From Gammaproteobacteria bacterium (GTDB lineage: Bacteria; Pseudomonadota; Gammaproteobacteria; Nitrosococcales; Methylophagaceae), in assembly GCA_002400805.1 (NCBI GenBank), contig NVRG01000010.1, positions 4,210-10,337 of the forward strand: a stretch of 6,128 nt of DNA, read 5' to 3'. Below the pieces are notes generated by a model. It was not told where the DNA came from and made no database searches. It worked only from the letters and a program-made list of their open reading frames with translations. The position numbers and the translations under genes were made by a program. Each line of letters begins with the position of its first letter. Position 1 is the stretch's first letter. Below, piece after piece: positions 5,862-6,128 of the stretch.

Positions 5862-6128
5862 TAGTTGTTTTCCACATTAAATATTGCAGTAAGAGTATGC
5901 GAACCACCCGCCTTTATGAGCACTTTATCATCAAACACATTGGCATTTTCGATGCAGAGAAAATGTTTATATCCATCAGCATCCAAATCAGAAAAAGCGG
6001 CGCAGGTTTCTTGCCAGGGATTCCAGATAACGGTTGAATTACTTGCTTGAGAGTTTATCGTGATAGTACGGTTTAAAACTTTATCTATTAGCACCGTTGT
6101 ATTTGGCACATTCTGATAAACACGATCG
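5861..6128 (-). CDS. D-hexose-6-phosphate mutarotase (aldose 1-epimerase family), C-terminal part
   Basis: Partial: the last 88 codons are present and the N-terminal two thirds lie beyond the window. The frame is open to the edge, so the GTG at 6109 is an internal Val, not a start. The visible protein reads DRVYQNVPNTTVLIDKVLNR, then a strand and SNSTVIWNPWQE, then YKHFLCIENANV and ending with GGSHTLTAIFNV. The D-x-VY-x-N entry, the S-x-S-x-V-x-WNPW strand, the C-x-E-x-A strand with its probable catalytic Glu, and the final G-x-SHTL strand are characteristic of the hexose-6-phosphate mutarotase branch (YeaD/YMR099C type). These enzymes interconvert alpha and beta anomers of glucose 6-phosphate and similar sugars. 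The stop overlaps the ppiC start by one base, placing it first of the three visible genes of a minus-strand operon. The full gene cannot be checked. Confidence 0.9.
   Translation of the reverse strand, partial: DRVYQNVPNTTVLIDKVLNRTITINSQASNSTVIWNPWQETCAAFSDLDADGYKHFLCIENANVFDDKVLIKAGGSHTLTAIFNVENN

Noticed and set aside
5662..6050. Plus-strand open frames of 61-72 codons opposite ppiC and the mutarotase.
   Set aside because: The minus-strand genes are full family matches over the same bases; the plus-strand translations resemble nothing and have no start signals.
6107..6109. GTG at 6109 as the start of an 82-residue protein.
   Set aside because: The frame is open upstream to the window edge and encodes the conserved DRVYQN of the mutarotase family, so this is an internal Val of a truncated gene.
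1..6128. Search for mobile elements, CRISPR arrays, tRNA or rRNA genes, or a new defence or biosynthetic system.
   Set aside because: All but about 130 bases are covered by recognisable housekeeping or conserved-family genes in compact operons, with no repeats, integrase, transposase or target-site duplications visible.

Overview
This window looks like chromosomal housekeeping DNA from a gammaproteobacterium. The evidence is the adjacent purM-purN pair followed by a DUF3108 gene and a NudF-type Nudix gene, with DUF2066, a CDP-alcohol phosphatidyltransferase and an AI-2E family permease running the other way. The PpiC parvulin also closely resembles enterobacterial PpiC. By eye the DNA is moderately AT-rich. 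I cannot name the genus, and I see no phage, insertion sequence, CRISPR, tRNA or rRNA.

Layout. (1) 1-2091, minus strand: DUF2066 exported protein, then a PgsA-like phosphatidyltransferase, then an AI-2E/PerM-type permease cut by the window edge. The genes overlap by 4 and 1 nt. (2) 2092-2152: a 61-bp divergent promoter region, the only non-coding DNA on the left side. It holds a nearly symmetric extended -10 element that reads as a promoter in both directions. (3) 2153-5189, plus strand: purM, purN, a DUF3108 exported protein and a NudF-like ADP-ribose pyrophosphatase, each joined to the next by a 1-nt overlap or a 1-nt gap. (4) 5190-5256: a short convergent gap with a weak A-tract/hairpin/T-tract. 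(5) 5257-6128, minus strand: C-terminal part of a D-hexose-6-phosphate mutarotase, then ppiC, then an alkyltransferase-like (ATL) DNA-damage protein. No stretch over 300 bases lacks a gene.

How the genes fit together. PurN (step 3) and PurM (step 5) act in de novo purine synthesis, and NudF would recycle ADP-ribose to AMP and ribose 5-phosphate, so three of these products touch purine or ribose-phosphate metabolism. DUF3108 and DUF2066 carry export signals and probably act in the envelope, alongside the two membrane proteins of the left operon. The right-hand operon mixes sugar-phosphate epimerisation, prolyl isomerisation and alkylation-damage recognition without an obvious common pathway.

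I found no new defence, mobile or biosynthetic system. The points most worth a second look are the two-way promoter at 2094-2106 with a possibly leaderless DUF2066 transcript, the Phe-to-Val change in the PpiC substrate pocket, and the Arg-to-Lys change in the phosphatidyltransferase signature.
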